From assembly GCA_045637095.1 (NCBI GenBank), contig JAZTYX010000029.1:1-41630 (forward strand): a DNA stretch of 41,630 nt, given 5' to 3'. Under the pieces are notes generated by a model. The model searched no databases, was not told the DNA's origin, and saw only the letters and a list, made by a program, of their open reading frames with translations. Position numbers and translations under genes: made by a program. Every line of letters starts with the position of its first letter. Within the stretch, counting starts at the first letter, position 1. This document shows, in pieces, positions 31,146-39,868 of the stretch. The stretch comes from UMGS1649 sp045637095 (GTDB lineage Bacteria > Bacillota > Clostridia > TANB77 > CAG-465).

Positions 31146-32966
31146 GGGAAGAAAAATAAGGGTAATGATTCGCCAGGACAAGAACTAAACGAAGTAAAAA
31201 ATGAAGTAATAGAACAAGCAATAAGCGAAGAAAATAAAGAGGCTATAGAAGTAGTTGAAGAAGCAACTACCGAAACTGTAGTTGAAGAAATTTCAGAAAC
31301 TGAAACACCAAAAAAAGAGAAAAAGAGTAAGAAAGAGAAAGCTCCAAAAATTGTAGATGAAAGTAAATCTAAATTCGCAGGACTAAGTAAAGGATTAGCA
31401 ATTGCAGGAATAATAGCGGCTGTAATTGTTATTTGTCTAGTTGCTTTTGCGTTAGCGAACAAATTAAATGATAAAGTTTACTCTAATATTTATCTTAATG
31501 GTGTAGACATGTCTGGTAAGACTAGAGAAGAAGTGGAGCAATATATAGATGATTACTGGACAAAAGTTACAAGTAAACAAATTTCAATAAAAAATGGTGA
31601 AAAAGAGTTAATATTAGTAACAGCGGATTCTATAGATTTAGCTTTAGACAAAAATGCAATGGTTGTTGAAGTAATGGCTTATGGTAGAGATAAAAACAAA
31701 AATATTGTTATAAACAATTTAGATATTGTAAAAGCATATTTTGAAAAACAAAATATAGATCTTAAATATACCTATACTGAAAACAAACTAGCAAATGTTG
31801 CAACAGAAGCAATTCTTGAAGTAGATGAAAGAGTTAAAGATGATACGTATACAGTAGACAAGGAAACAAATACTTTAATAATAACTAAAGGTGCTAAAGG
31901 AAAGGATTTTGTTGCTACAGAATTTAAGTCTGAACTTATAGATACTATTTTAGATGAAGTGGCAACTGTTTATGAAGTGAAGCTTGAAGATGCTGAACGT
32001 GAAGATATAGATGTAGATGTGCTGTTTGCAGATGTACATAAGGATGCAAAAGATGCATATGCAGATGAAACAGTAAAACCAGCAGTTTATTATAAACATG
32101 AATTCGGTACTACTTTTGATAAAGAAGATTTAAGAAAAGTATTGGCGAAGGAAGAAAATTTAGCTGAAGGTAAAGTTATAGAATATAAATTAACAACTAC
32201 ACAACCTAAAGTTACAATCCAAGCTTTAACTAAAACTTTATATAAAGATAGCTTAGGTAGTTATACATCAGATTTCTCAAATTCAGATGCTAATAGAGCA
32301 AGCAATGTAAAATTGTCTGCTAAAATGTTAAATGGCACTATAGTAATGCCGGGTGAAACATTCTCATTTAATAAAACAATGGGAGATTGCGGATTAGCGT
32401 CTAGAGGATTTAAATCTGCAGCTGTTTTCAAAAACGGAAAAGTTGTAAAGGAAATAGGTGGTGGCGTTTGTCAATTATCATCATCACTTTATGTAGCAGC
32501 GTTATATGCAAATATGGGAATAGTAGCAAGAAGTCAACACGCACTTCCTGTAGGATATGTACCAGTAAGTTTAGATGCAACTATATATTATCCATATACG
32601 GATTTTAAGTTCAAAAACACTAGAAACTATCCTATAAAAATTTCTGCAACTACTACAACAAATAAAAGATTGGTAGTAACAATATATGGTACTAAAGAAG
32701 ATGTGGAATATGATGTAAAATTAACATCATGGGTAACAGAATATATTTCACCAAAGGTTCAAAAACAAAATGACAGTAGTGTTTTAGAAGGAAAGACAAA
32801 AACAATACAAAAAGGTGCGAATGGATATAAATCAGTAGCATATAAAACAGTAAGTTTAAAAGGTAAAGTTATATCTAAGACATTACTATCTTCAGATAGT
32901 TATGGTGCAACACCAACAATTATAGCAGTAGGAACAAAGAAACCAGTAAATATATATGGGGAATAA
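31143..32966 (+). CDS. Large VanW family protein with PG-binding and G5-like domains
   Basis: 607 residues from TTG at 31143. Cytosolic Glu/Lys-rich N-terminus (about 1-80), one membrane segment (about 84-106), an outer region with YNIYLNGVDMSGKTREE-like repeats of the PG_binding_4 type (here SNIYLNGVDMSGKTREEVEQ), the VanW domain (about 390-520: LNGTIVMPGETFSFN, IGGGVCQLSSSLYVAALYAN, DFKFKNTRNYPIKI) and a C-terminal G5-like segment. This is the YoaR-like architecture widespread in Clostridia; it is thought to act at the peptidoglycan but has no proven reaction. The transglutaminase-like gene follows after 11 bases, so the two probably form an operon. Confidence 0.9.
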   Translation: MGKKNKGNDSPGQELNEVKNEVIEQAISEENKEAIEVVEEATTETVVEEISETETPKKEKKSKKEKAPKIVDESKSKFAGLSKGLAIAGIIAAVIVICLVAFALANKLNDKVYSNIYLNGVDMSGKTREEVEQYIDDYWTKVTSKQISIKNGEKELILVTADSIDLALDKNAMVVEVMAYGRDKNKNIVINNLDIVKAYFEKQNIDLKYTYTENKLANVATEAILEVDERVKDDTYTVDKETNTLIITKGAKGKDFVATEFKSELIDTILDEVATVYEVKLEDAEREDIDVDVLFADVHKDAKDAYADETVKPAVYYKHEFGTTFDKEDLRKVLAKEENLAEGKVIEYKLTTTQPKVTIQALTKTLYKDSLGSYTSDFSNSDANRASNVKLSAKMLNGTIVMPGETFSFNKTMGDCGLASRGFKSAAVFKNGKVVKEIGGGVCQLSSSLYVAALYANMGIVARSQHALPVGYVPVSLDATIYYPYTDFKFKNTRNYPIKISATTTTNKRLVVTIYGTKEDVEYDVKLTSWVTEYISPKVQKQNDSSVLEGKTKTIQKGANGYKSVAYKTVSLKGKVISKTLLSSDSYGATPTIIAVGTKKPVNIYGE

Positions 32967-32977
32967 AGAGGTAACTT

Positions 32978-34120
32978 ATGAAAAAATCTTTTGTAAACAT
33001 TTGGTTTTTAATAATAATAGTAATTGCGGTTGGTTTTTTTATAAAGAATGTGATGGATACATTCAGTGTAGATGAATCGCTGTTAACATCAGAAGAATAT
33101 ACTTCATTATATTATTATAACCAGCTAACAGATGAACAAAAAATAAAGTATGTTAAAATAGACCAAGAGATACAAAAGCTAACAAGAGATATACATTTTG
33201 GGTTTGTTAAGAATGTAACTGTAAAATCAGATGTTACAGTTGTATTATCTGCGATATATAATGATAGGCCAGAATATTATTATTTACCACAAGATTATAA
33301 TGTAAAGAGCGTAAAACTAGGGCCTGTGGAATATACAATTCTAAAATTGGATTATACTGTGGCAGATAAAAAAGAAAAAGAGAAAAAAGATTTAGAATTA
33401 AATAATATAATAGAACAAATTGTGCATGAAACACTTCATGACAAAATGACAGATTTTGAAAAACAAGTAGCGCTTCATGATGCTCTGTTAACTAGAGTTT
33501 CATACTATAACTTTTCGGATATAGAAAAAATACCTGTAGAAAAACATACTTCTTACGAAGCATTGGTAAGAGGTAATGCGGTTTGTGATGGAATATCTAA
33601 AGCATATATGCTTCTTCTAGAAAAAGCAGGAATCTATTCGTTAATGGTTACAGGTAAAATAGGAGAAATAGCACATGCTTGGAATATTGTTAAATTAGAT
33701 GATGAATATTATCATGTAGATGCCACTTCAGATACTACAGAAGTAAATGGTGAAAAAAAGGTAATGCACAGATATTTCAATTTATCAGACGAAGAATTAA
33801 TGCTAACACATACAATAGATGGTGAGTTTGAAATAATTAAGTGTGAAGGTACTAAATACAACTTCTATACTTATAATGACTATCAAGTAAAATATACAGA
33901 GAGTTTAAGAAGTAAATTGATTAAAATAATTAATAAGCAATTATCTGCTCCTGTTGTTGAGTTTAGAATGGAAGGATTGTATTCAACACAGACCTTGTTA
34001 GAAGAATTATATTATATGAACTTTAATGGTTGGGAAGATTCAAAGCAAACTACAGTATCTTATCATAAGCTAGAAGATATATATATATTTGAAAATAAAA
34101 ACAGAAAAAGAATATATTAA
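32978..34120 (+). CDS. Transglutaminase-like secreted or membrane-anchored protein
   Basis: 380 residues. N-terminal membrane segment/signal anchor (about 8-25, WFLIIIVIAVGFFI), an unassigned region, then a transglutaminase-like core with the catalytic triad visible as Cys203 (GNAVCDGISKAYMLLLEKAG), His233 (IAHAWNIVKL) and Asp248 (YYHVDATSD). Bacterial members of this superfamily are usually proteases or peptide-modifying enzymes at the cell wall. It lies 11 bases downstream of the large VanW gene with AAAGAGGTAA before the ATG, suggesting a joint role in wall remodelling. The substrate is unknown. Confidence 0.9.
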   Translation: MKKSFVNIWFLIIIVIAVGFFIKNVMDTFSVDESLLTSEEYTSLYYYNQLTDEQKIKYVKIDQEIQKLTRDIHFGFVKNVTVKSDVTVVLSAIYNDRPEYYYLPQDYNVKSVKLGPVEYTILKLDYTVADKKEKEKKDLELNNIIEQIVHETLHDKMTDFEKQVALHDALLTRVSYYNFSDIEKIPVEKHTSYEALVRGNAVCDGISKAYMLLLEKAGIYSLMVTGKIGEIAHAWNIVKLDDEYYHVDATSDTTEVNGEKKVMHRYFNLSDEELMLTHTIDGEFEIIKCEGTKYNFYTYNDYQVKYTESLRSKLIKIINKQLSAPVVEFRMEGLYSTQTLLEELYYMNFNGWEDSKQTTVSYHKLEDIYIFENKNRKRIY

Positions 34121-34154
34121 AGTATAATAAAAAATTAAATTAATAAAATATAAT

Positions 34155-34796
34155 ATGAGCAAGAGTTTAGATGGGTGGTCTGATGACCGCCCATATTATA
34201 TGATTTATCAAGATAAATATGCATTAAAAAATATATATGCCCAATTAAATATAGATCCCCCGGACGTTGGACTAGTATCGTACATAGGTGCTAATACTAA
34301 AAGACGTACGAGGGATTATTCTATAAACGCGGATTATGGAAAAAGCAATGAGTTAAATCAAGGCAAGGAAAAACATGATGGCTACAAAGAAAAAAAGAAA
34401 GACAAAAGAGGGAAATTTGGAGCTTCGTATATTGATGCAGATGAGTCTAGTATAATTAGAGAATATGCAAATATACAGGATATAAAAGAGATGAATAACA
34501 TGTTGTTTTACAGAAAAATATTAAGAGGAATAATAAAATACTGTGGAGCTAAAGATAAGCATCCGATATGTTATATTAAATCTAAAATAGAACTTTATGA
34601 AGAATATAATAAAGAGGAAGAAGATATATTTGTCAAAATGAAAAACAATTGTGTTTGGCTAAAGAAAAATAACATGCAAACTAGTGTTATAAATATGGCA
34701 AGAATAATGGGAGAAGTATGCTTGGTTGGGTATGTAATTGAAGAAGCCAGTGAAAACAGGCCAAGAATAATAAAAGCATTGGTCATATACACATAA
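34155..34796 (+). CDS. Hypothetical protein without visible ribosome site
   Basis: Not recognised. 213 residues, soluble, strongly charged, with a Lys/Glu/Asp-rich middle (about 68-90, GKEKHDGYKEKKKDKRGKFG) and a helical C-terminal half ending INMARIMGEVCLVGYVIEEA. No Shine-Dalgarno sequence precedes the ATG; the 34 bases after the transglutaminase stop are only A and T apart from one G and contain two TATAAT-like strings (34122-34127 region and 34148-34153). Translation might begin on an A-rich leader or be coupled. The coding frame is long and uses host-like codons, which supports a real gene. No terminator follows before the murE promoter. Confidence 0.68.
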   Translation: MSKSLDGWSDDRPYYMIYQDKYALKNIYAQLNIDPPDVGLVSYIGANTKRRTRDYSINADYGKSNELNQGKEKHDGYKEKKKDKRGKFGASYIDADESSIIREYANIQDIKEMNNMLFYRKILRGIIKYCGAKDKHPICYIKSKIELYEEYNKEEEDIFVKMKNNCVWLKKNNMQTSVINMARIMGEVCLVGYVIEEASENRPRIIKALVIYT

Positions 34797-34799
34797 TTA

Positions 34800-34828
34800 T
34801 TTACAATAATAAACTAGAATGGTATAAT
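34800..34828 (+). promoter_or_regulatory. Promoter of the murE-like operon
   Basis: TTTACA at 34800-34805, 17 bases, TATAAT at 34823-34828; the ribosome site ACGGAGG follows before the ATG at 34848. Confidence 0.82.
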
Positions 34829-34847
34829 ACCGTTAACGGAGGTTGCT

Positions 34848-36320
34848 ATGACAGTAAAGGAGTTAATAGGATTATTAGAAAATAACGGTGGCGTTACAAA
34901 AACAGTGGTATATGAAAATATGAAAGATATAGAAGTTAAGGATATAACATACAATTCAAAAGCTGCTACGGAAAATTCGGTGTTTTTTGTAAAAGGCGCT
35001 AACTTTAAGGTGGAATATATAGAGGATGCTATAGCCAGAGGTGCGATTCTTGTTGTAGCAGAAAAGGAATATGATATACAAAACGCAGGACTTGTTGTTG
35101 TGCCTAATATTAGACACGCAATGGTAGTTTGTGCAGAAGAATTCTTTGGTAAAGCGTATAGCAAAATAAAAATGGTTGGTTTAACTGGTACAAAAGGTAA
35201 AACAACAACAGCAACATATATACATAATATACTAAATCTTGAAAAGGGAGAGAGAACAGCGCTTTTATCTACAATAGAAACATATACTGGCAAAAGGTGT
35301 GAAGAATCTCATTTATCTACACCAGAAGCTATAGAGTTACAAAGATATATAGCAGAATCTGTAGAGTCAGATTTGGAATATCTTGTTATGGAAGTCTCAT
35401 CTCAAGCAACTAAAACAGAAAGAATACTAAATACTGAGTATGATATAGGAATGTTCTTAAATATATCTGAAGATCATATAAGTCCAGCAGAACATCCAAA
35501 CTTTAATGATTATCTAAATTCAAAATTAGAATTCTTAAAGAAATGTAAAACTGTAATAGTAAACTATGAGACGGATTATTTAGAAGCTGTTTTAGATGCA
35601 GCAAAGGATGCAGAAAAGTTAGTAACTTTTGGACCTGGAGAATTAAAAGATAGAGTGGATGTGTATTATACAAATGTACATAAAGAAAACGAATATCTTG
35701 TATTTGATATTGTGGATAATGGGGATAAAGCCACATTCAAAACTAGAATGATGGGAGATTTTAATGTTCAAAATGCAACTGCTGCAATTCTTACAGCAAG
35801 AGAATTAAAAGTTAAAGAAGATAACATTCTAAAAGGAATTGAAATGACTACTGTGTCTGGAAGAATGAATGTGTTTAATGGGAATAATAAAACAGTAATC
35901 GTAGACTATGCACATAATAAATTAAGTTTTGAAAAGTTTTTTGAGGCTGTAAAGAAAGATTATCCTAACTCAGAAATAGTTGCATTGTTTGGAGCTCCGG
36001 GTGGCAAAGCCTATGGTAGAAGACAAGCTATGTCTGAAGTAGCAAGTAGATATGCAGATAAAATATATTTAACAGCGGATGATCCTCAGTTTGAAGTAGT
36101 AAGAGATATATGCAATGAACTAGCTACATATATAACAGTGCCATATGAAATAATAGAAGATAGAAAACAAGCGATAGAGTATGCATTTAATAATATGAAA
36201 GCTAATGGGGTATTGTGCTTACTTGCAAAAGGTGAAGATAGATACCAACAAGTAAAAGGAAAACTTGAAGAATATGAATCTGATGTAGATATAGCAAAAG
36301 AGATAACTAAAGAAGGATAG
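34848..36320 (+). CDS. murE: MurE-like UDP-MurNAc-tripeptide ligase, non-DAP motif
   Basis: 490 residues. Three Mur-ligase domains: N-domain (DITYNSKAATENSVFFVKG), ATP loop GLTGTKGKTTTA (about 111-122), STPEAIELQRY, the carbamylated-Lys candidate in YLNSKLEFLKK (Lys226), and C-domain VSGRMNVF, IVDYAHNKLSFE. The amino-acid-selecting motif is DDPQ (411-414): mDAP enzymes have DNPR, L-Lys enzymes D(D/N)P(N/A), so L-Lys or another residue is likelier than mDAP. FGAPGGKAYGRRQAM replaces the usual FGCGGDRDxGKRPxM, so this is a divergent member and might be a second MurE-type enzyme. It shares an operon with the CPBP protease gene (7-base gap). Confidence 0.85.
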   Translation: MTVKELIGLLENNGGVTKTVVYENMKDIEVKDITYNSKAATENSVFFVKGANFKVEYIEDAIARGAILVVAEKEYDIQNAGLVVVPNIRHAMVVCAEEFFGKAYSKIKMVGLTGTKGKTTTATYIHNILNLEKGERTALLSTIETYTGKRCEESHLSTPEAIELQRYIAESVESDLEYLVMEVSSQATKTERILNTEYDIGMFLNISEDHISPAEHPNFNDYLNSKLEFLKKCKTVIVNYETDYLEAVLDAAKDAEKLVTFGPGELKDRVDVYYTNVHKENEYLVFDIVDNGDKATFKTRMMGDFNVQNATAAILTARELKVKEDNILKGIEMTTVSGRMNVFNGNNKTVIVDYAHNKLSFEKFFEAVKKDYPNSEIVALFGAPGGKAYGRRQAMSEVASRYADKIYLTADDPQFEVVRDICNELATYITVPYEIIEDRKQAIEYAFNNMKANGVLCLLAKGEDRYQQVKGKLEEYESDVDIAKEITKEG

Positions 36321-36327
36321 TGGTTAA

Positions 36328-37332
36328 ATGAATAAGGATACTAAGATAAAAAGCGGCTTATTTATTGTAATGGCTGGACAATTAACGTATTTAATAACTG
36401 TGTTAAATGAAATTAAGTCTAAATTGGGTAATGCGAATACGGGAGATTTGGGTTTTTCTATATTTATTCTAATAACACTTTTTGCCGCACTATTATGGGA
36501 TAAAGTAAAATATACAAAAAAGTATTTACTAGTTGGAAATATATTTCTTTTTATTTTAGTTCCAACAATGTATTTAAGAATAACGGCAATAATAAATATA
36601 CTGTTATTAATATTTGTGAAACAAGAAAAGAGAGAAAAAATAAATTTTAAGGAAGCTGTAAATAAGCTTGCTACAGAAAATAAGACGACAAATAAGAAAC
36701 AATGGATATTGATGATAATGTTCCTAATTATATATTTCGGCCAAAACTTTATAAAAGCTGAGTGGTTAGAGCCTTTATCTGTAACTGCTTTAATAATATA
36801 TATGATAGGATTGCATTTAGTGTTAATGATTTTAGCAATATGGACATTCTTTGATGAGATTAAAGAGGGCGTAAAGAAAATAGCACAAAACTTTAGATTG
36901 ACTATAAGATATATGTTGAAATTATTGGTATGGATGCTAATTGCTCTTGCTATAGCATCAAGTATCTCGGTGATGATTACAAAGAAGAGTCAATCTATAA
37001 ATCAAGAAACAATCGAAAGTTTACCGCTATATATAACGATACCGCTTGCTGTAATATGGGCACCATTTGTAGAAGAAGCGGCATACAGAGGAACATTTAA
37101 GAAGGTAATAAAAAATAAATTATTATTTATCATAGTCTCTGGAGGATTATTTGGATTAATGCATGCAATAGGCGAGGCTACGCTAGTTATAACGATTGCA
37201 ACAGCAATGCCGTATGCGGTCATAGGTATGGTATTTGCGTATTCATATGCAAGAACAAATAATTTAGCTGTGAACATATTATTCCATTTGTTATATAATT
37301 CTTTAGCGGTGCTAGTGTCTACACTTAAGTAG
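36328..37332 (+). CDS. CPBP family intramembrane metalloprotease
   Basis: 334 residues, about eight membrane segments. Motif 1 FVEEAAYRG (EE at 249-250, Arg254), motif 2 FGLMHAIGE (His279) and the C-terminal NILFHLLYNS (His320) define the CAAX/CPBP (Abi) glutamic-type intramembrane protease family. In bacteria such proteins process small membrane peptides or act in self-immunity to bacteriocins; no bacteriocin precursor is seen nearby. The ribosome site is weak (AAGGATAGTGG) and the gene starts 7 bases after murE, so translational coupling is likely. Confidence 0.92.
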   Translation: MNKDTKIKSGLFIVMAGQLTYLITVLNEIKSKLGNANTGDLGFSIFILITLFAALLWDKVKYTKKYLLVGNIFLFILVPTMYLRITAIINILLLIFVKQEKREKINFKEAVNKLATENKTTNKKQWILMIMFLIIYFGQNFIKAEWLEPLSVTALIIYMIGLHLVLMILAIWTFFDEIKEGVKKIAQNFRLTIRYMLKLLVWMLIALAIASSISVMITKKSQSINQETIESLPLYITIPLAVIWAPFVEEAAYRGTFKKVIKNKLLFIIVSGGLFGLMHAIGEATLVITIATAMPYAVIGMVFAYSYARTNNLAVNILFHLLYNSLAVLVSTLK

Positions 37333-37351
37333 AAAAAATATAATGATGCAT

Positions 37352-37387
37352 AACAAAAGTAGAGTAAAATTTACTTTTGTTTTTTGT
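37352..37387 (+). terminator. Terminator of the murE-CPBP operon
   Basis: AACAAAAGTA (37352-37361), loop of 10 bases, TACTTTTGTT (37372-37381), then TTTTTGTT. Confidence 0.8.
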
Positions 37388-37415
37388 TATATATAGATAA
37401 AATAAATATCGCTAC

Positions 37416-37444
37416 TTGACATAATCTTAAAGTTGCGTTAAAAT
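37416..37444 (+). promoter_or_regulatory. Consensus promoter of typA
   Basis: TTGACA at 37416-37421, 17 bases, TAAAAT at 37439-37444. Confidence 0.87.
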
Positions 37445-37478
37445 ATTAAATTAGAGTTTTAATGAAAGAAGGAAATTT

Positions 37479-39290
37479 ATGAAAAATATAAGAAATGTAG
37501 CTATTATAGCTCACGTTGACCATGGTAAAACAACGTTAGTAGATAGCTTATTACATCAAAGTGGAATATTTAGAGATAACGAAGTAGTATCTGAAAGAGT
37601 AATGGACTCTGGAGATATAGAAAAAGAAAGAGGAATAACAATCTTATCTAAAAACACATCAGTTATGCATAACGGAGTAAAAATTAACATAGTAGACACT
37701 CCAGGACACGCAGATTTCGGTGGAGAAGTTGAACGTGTACTTAAAATGGTTGATGGAGTTCTTTTAGTTGTTGATGCATTCGATGGACCAATGCCACAAA
37801 CAAGATTTGTTTTAAGTAAAGCATTATCTTTAAACATTATGCCTATCGTTGTAATAAACAAAATAGATAGACCTGGTGCAAGACCAACAGAAGTTTTAGA
37901 TGAAGTATTAGAACTATTTATGGATCTTAATGCAAACGACGATCAATTAAATTTCCCAGTGGTTTATGCTTCTGGTAAGAGTGGATTTGCAAAATATAAT
38001 GTTGAAGATACAAACGACAACATGGTACCTATATTTGAAACAATAATAAAATACGTTCCAGAACCAAGTGGTAGCAAAGATGAACCATTACAATTATTAG
38101 TATCTAACATAGACTATGATGACTATACAGGAAGAATAGGTGTAGGTAGAATTGAACGCGGTGTAATCCATGCTGGTGAACAAGTTGCACTATGTAAAAA
38201 AGATGGAAGCGTACAAAATGTTAAAATAGGTAAAGTATATACATATATGGGACTTAAGAGAACAGAAGTAGAATCTGCAGAATGTGGAGAAATAGTTTCA
38301 GTAACAGGTGTTACAGGAATAAACATTGGTGAAACAATAGCTGATGTAAACAACCCAGAAGCAGTTCCTTTTGTAGACATAGATGAACCAACAGTTTGTA
38401 TGACATTTAGTGTAAATAATGGACCTTTTGCAGGTAAAGAAGGTAAATATATTACTTCTAGACATATTAGAGATAGATTGTTCAAAGAAGTTGAAACAAA
38501 TGTATCTTTAAGAGTAGAAGAAACAGATACTCCAGATTCATTCAAAGTATATGGTCGTGGAGAATTACACCTTTCAATACTTATTGAAAATATGAGAAGA
38601 GAAGGATTTGAATTATTGGTTTCTAAACCAACAGCTATTAGCAAAATAATAGATGGTGTAAAATGTGAACCTATGGAACAAGCAACAATAGACGTACCAG
38701 ATGAATACGTTGGTGTTGTTATGGAAAAAATGGGTAACAGAAAAGGTGAAATGACTAATATGGGACCTTGCCCAACTCAAGTTGGATATACGAGATTAGA
38801 GTTCAAGATACCATCAAGAGGACTTATTGGTTACAGAAGTGAAATACTAACAGATACAAAAGGTCTTGGAGTATTAAACAGTATATTTGCTGGATTTGAA
38901 CCAGATCGTGGAGAGGTTATAACAAGAACTCACGGAACAATTATAGCTTATGAACAAGGCAAATCTACAACTTATGGATTATACAATGCACAAGAAAGAG
39001 CAACTCTATTTATTGGAGCTGGTACTGAAGTCTACATTGGTATGATAGTTGGAGAAAATTCAAGAAGCGAAGATATGATTGTTAACGTATGTAAAGAAAA
39101 ACACTTGACAAATACAAGAGCTTCTGGTAGTGATGATGCATTAAAATTAACACCTCACAAAGTACTTTCTCTAGAACAATCATTAGAATTTATTGAAGAT
39201 GATGAACTTGTAGAAATTACACCAGAAAATATTCGTTTAAGAAAGAAAATACTTGATCCAACAAAGAGATTAAGAGGAATTACAACTTAG
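37479..39290 (+). CDS. typA: Ribosome-associated GTPase TypA/BipA
   Basis: 603 residues, normal length. Translational GTPase with P-loop AHVDHGKTTLVDSLL (about 11-25), switch ERGITILSKNTSV, DTPGHADFGGEVERVL, NKIDRPGARPTEV, EF-G-like domains and the TypA-specific C-terminal domain (RGLIGYRSEILTDTKGLGVL, VGENSRSEDMIVNVCKEKHL, TNTRASGSDDALKLTP). It acts on ribosomes in 50S assembly, cold and stress adaptation. Monocistronic, with its own strong promoter, GAAGGA ribosome site and terminator. Confidence 0.97.
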   Translation: MKNIRNVAIIAHVDHGKTTLVDSLLHQSGIFRDNEVVSERVMDSGDIEKERGITILSKNTSVMHNGVKINIVDTPGHADFGGEVERVLKMVDGVLLVVDAFDGPMPQTRFVLSKALSLNIMPIVVINKIDRPGARPTEVLDEVLELFMDLNANDDQLNFPVVYASGKSGFAKYNVEDTNDNMVPIFETIIKYVPEPSGSKDEPLQLLVSNIDYDDYTGRIGVGRIERGVIHAGEQVALCKKDGSVQNVKIGKVYTYMGLKRTEVESAECGEIVSVTGVTGINIGETIADVNNPEAVPFVDIDEPTVCMTFSVNNGPFAGKEGKYITSRHIRDRLFKEVETNVSLRVEETDTPDSFKVYGRGELHLSILIENMRREGFELLVSKPTAISKIIDGVKCEPMEQATIDVPDEYVGVVMEKMGNRKGEMTNMGPCPTQVGYTRLEFKIPSRGLIGYRSEILTDTKGLGVLNSIFAGFEPDRGEVITRTHGTIIAYEQGKSTTYGLYNAQERATLFIGAGTEVYIGMIVGENSRSEDMIVNVCKEKHLTNTRASGSDDALKLTPHKVLSLEQSLEFIEDDELVEITPENIRLRKKILDPTKRLRGITT

Positions 39291-39300
39291 TAAAATGAGA

Positions 39301-39329
39301 AACAGCGGCTAATTTAGCCGCTGTTTTTT
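39301..39329. terminator. Terminator of typA, probably bidirectional
   Basis: AACAGCGGCTA (39301-39311), loop ATT, TAGCCGCTGTT (39315-39325), then a T-run. On the minus strand, GCTGTTTCTCATTT gives a weaker tail that can serve the orphan gene ending at 39354. Confidence 0.9.
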
Positions 39330-39353
39330 GTGAAAACTAGACTTTGTATTTTG

Positions 39354-39698
39354 TTATACAAAAATCCAGGTGCGAAGCTTGGAAGTATCGCTCGCCGGTG
39401 CAATGGAAACGCGAATAGGTGTGGGTGTAGGACAAGATACTCTAATCCATTCTGCGATACGAGAACCATTGATGATTCCGCGGAAAGGATGAGGTCTGTC
39501 TACGTACTCGATAATGAGTTTTACCTTAGCGTTGGAATTTACAATTCCGCCGCCGATGGAGTCTCGAATCATTTCGATCCATGCGCCTTTTTGGTACTCT
39601 GGATTATCCGAACACTTTGTGTGGTCGAATGCCGTTACCCTTACATTGAAGTCGCCCTCTTTCAAGAGCTTGGTGATTGCACAATTTCTAGTTAGCAT
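39354..39698 (-). CDS. GC-rich orphan protein of unknown function
   Basis: Not recognised. 114 residues, ATG at 39698 with GGAGGA 7 bases upstream. Compact and probably cytosolic: an NVRVTAFDHTK strand, WIEMIRDSIGGGIVNSNAKV, KLIIEYVDRPHPFRGIING, IAEWIRVSCPTPTPIRVSI. It has two cysteines apart from Cys6 and no membrane segment. Its coding sequence is the most GC-rich stretch seen here (30 of 60 bases in 39541-39600), and it has an almost perfect private promoter, so it looks acquired. Direction is opposite to typA and the GNAT gene. The plus-strand open frames over the same region lack ribosome sites and are rejected. Confidence 0.72.
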   Translation of the reverse strand: MLTRNCAITKLLKEGDFNVRVTAFDHTKCSDNPEYQKGAWIEMIRDSIGGGIVNSNAKVKLIIEYVDRPHPFRGIINGSRIAEWIRVSCPTPTPIRVSIAPASDTSKLRTWIFV

Positions 39699-39752
39699 GT
39701 GCGTATCCTCCGTAAATTATTATAGATTTGGCTCAATACGAACCTAATATTA

Positions 39753-39781
39753 ATTATAACATATTTAGCACGAAAAGTCAA
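39753..39781 (-). promoter_or_regulatory. Consensus promoter of the GC-rich orphan at 39354
   Basis: On the minus strand: TTGACT (39781-39776), 17 bases, TATAAT (39758-39753), with extended -10 TG. The core ATATGTTATAAT is identical to that of the orphan gene at 12333. Confidence 0.87.
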
Positions 39782-39809
39782 TTTAGACGATGAATAGTAA
39801 ACATAACTA

Positions 39810-39837
39810 TTGAAAAATAATAAATGTATGATATAAT
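39810..39837 (+). promoter_or_regulatory. Promoter of the GNAT gene
   Basis: TTGAAA at 39810-39815, 16 bases, TATAAT at 39832-39837, with extended -10 TG at 39829-39830. Confidence 0.82.
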
Positions 39838-39868
39838 CTATCTATCCAAAAACAAAGGAGATGTGTGT

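Noticed and set aside
36328..37332. Bacteriocin immunity system around the CPBP protease
   Set aside because: No small precursor peptide with a leader, no ABC exporter and no peptide-modifying enzyme nearby; it is co-transcribed with a murE-like gene instead.
39330..39747. Plus-strand open frames of 121 and 77 codons over the orphan at 39354
   Set aside because: No ribosome sites, and they start next to the typA terminator or inside the other gene; G+C-rich DNA simply has fewer chance stops. The minus-strand frame has the promoter and ribosome site.
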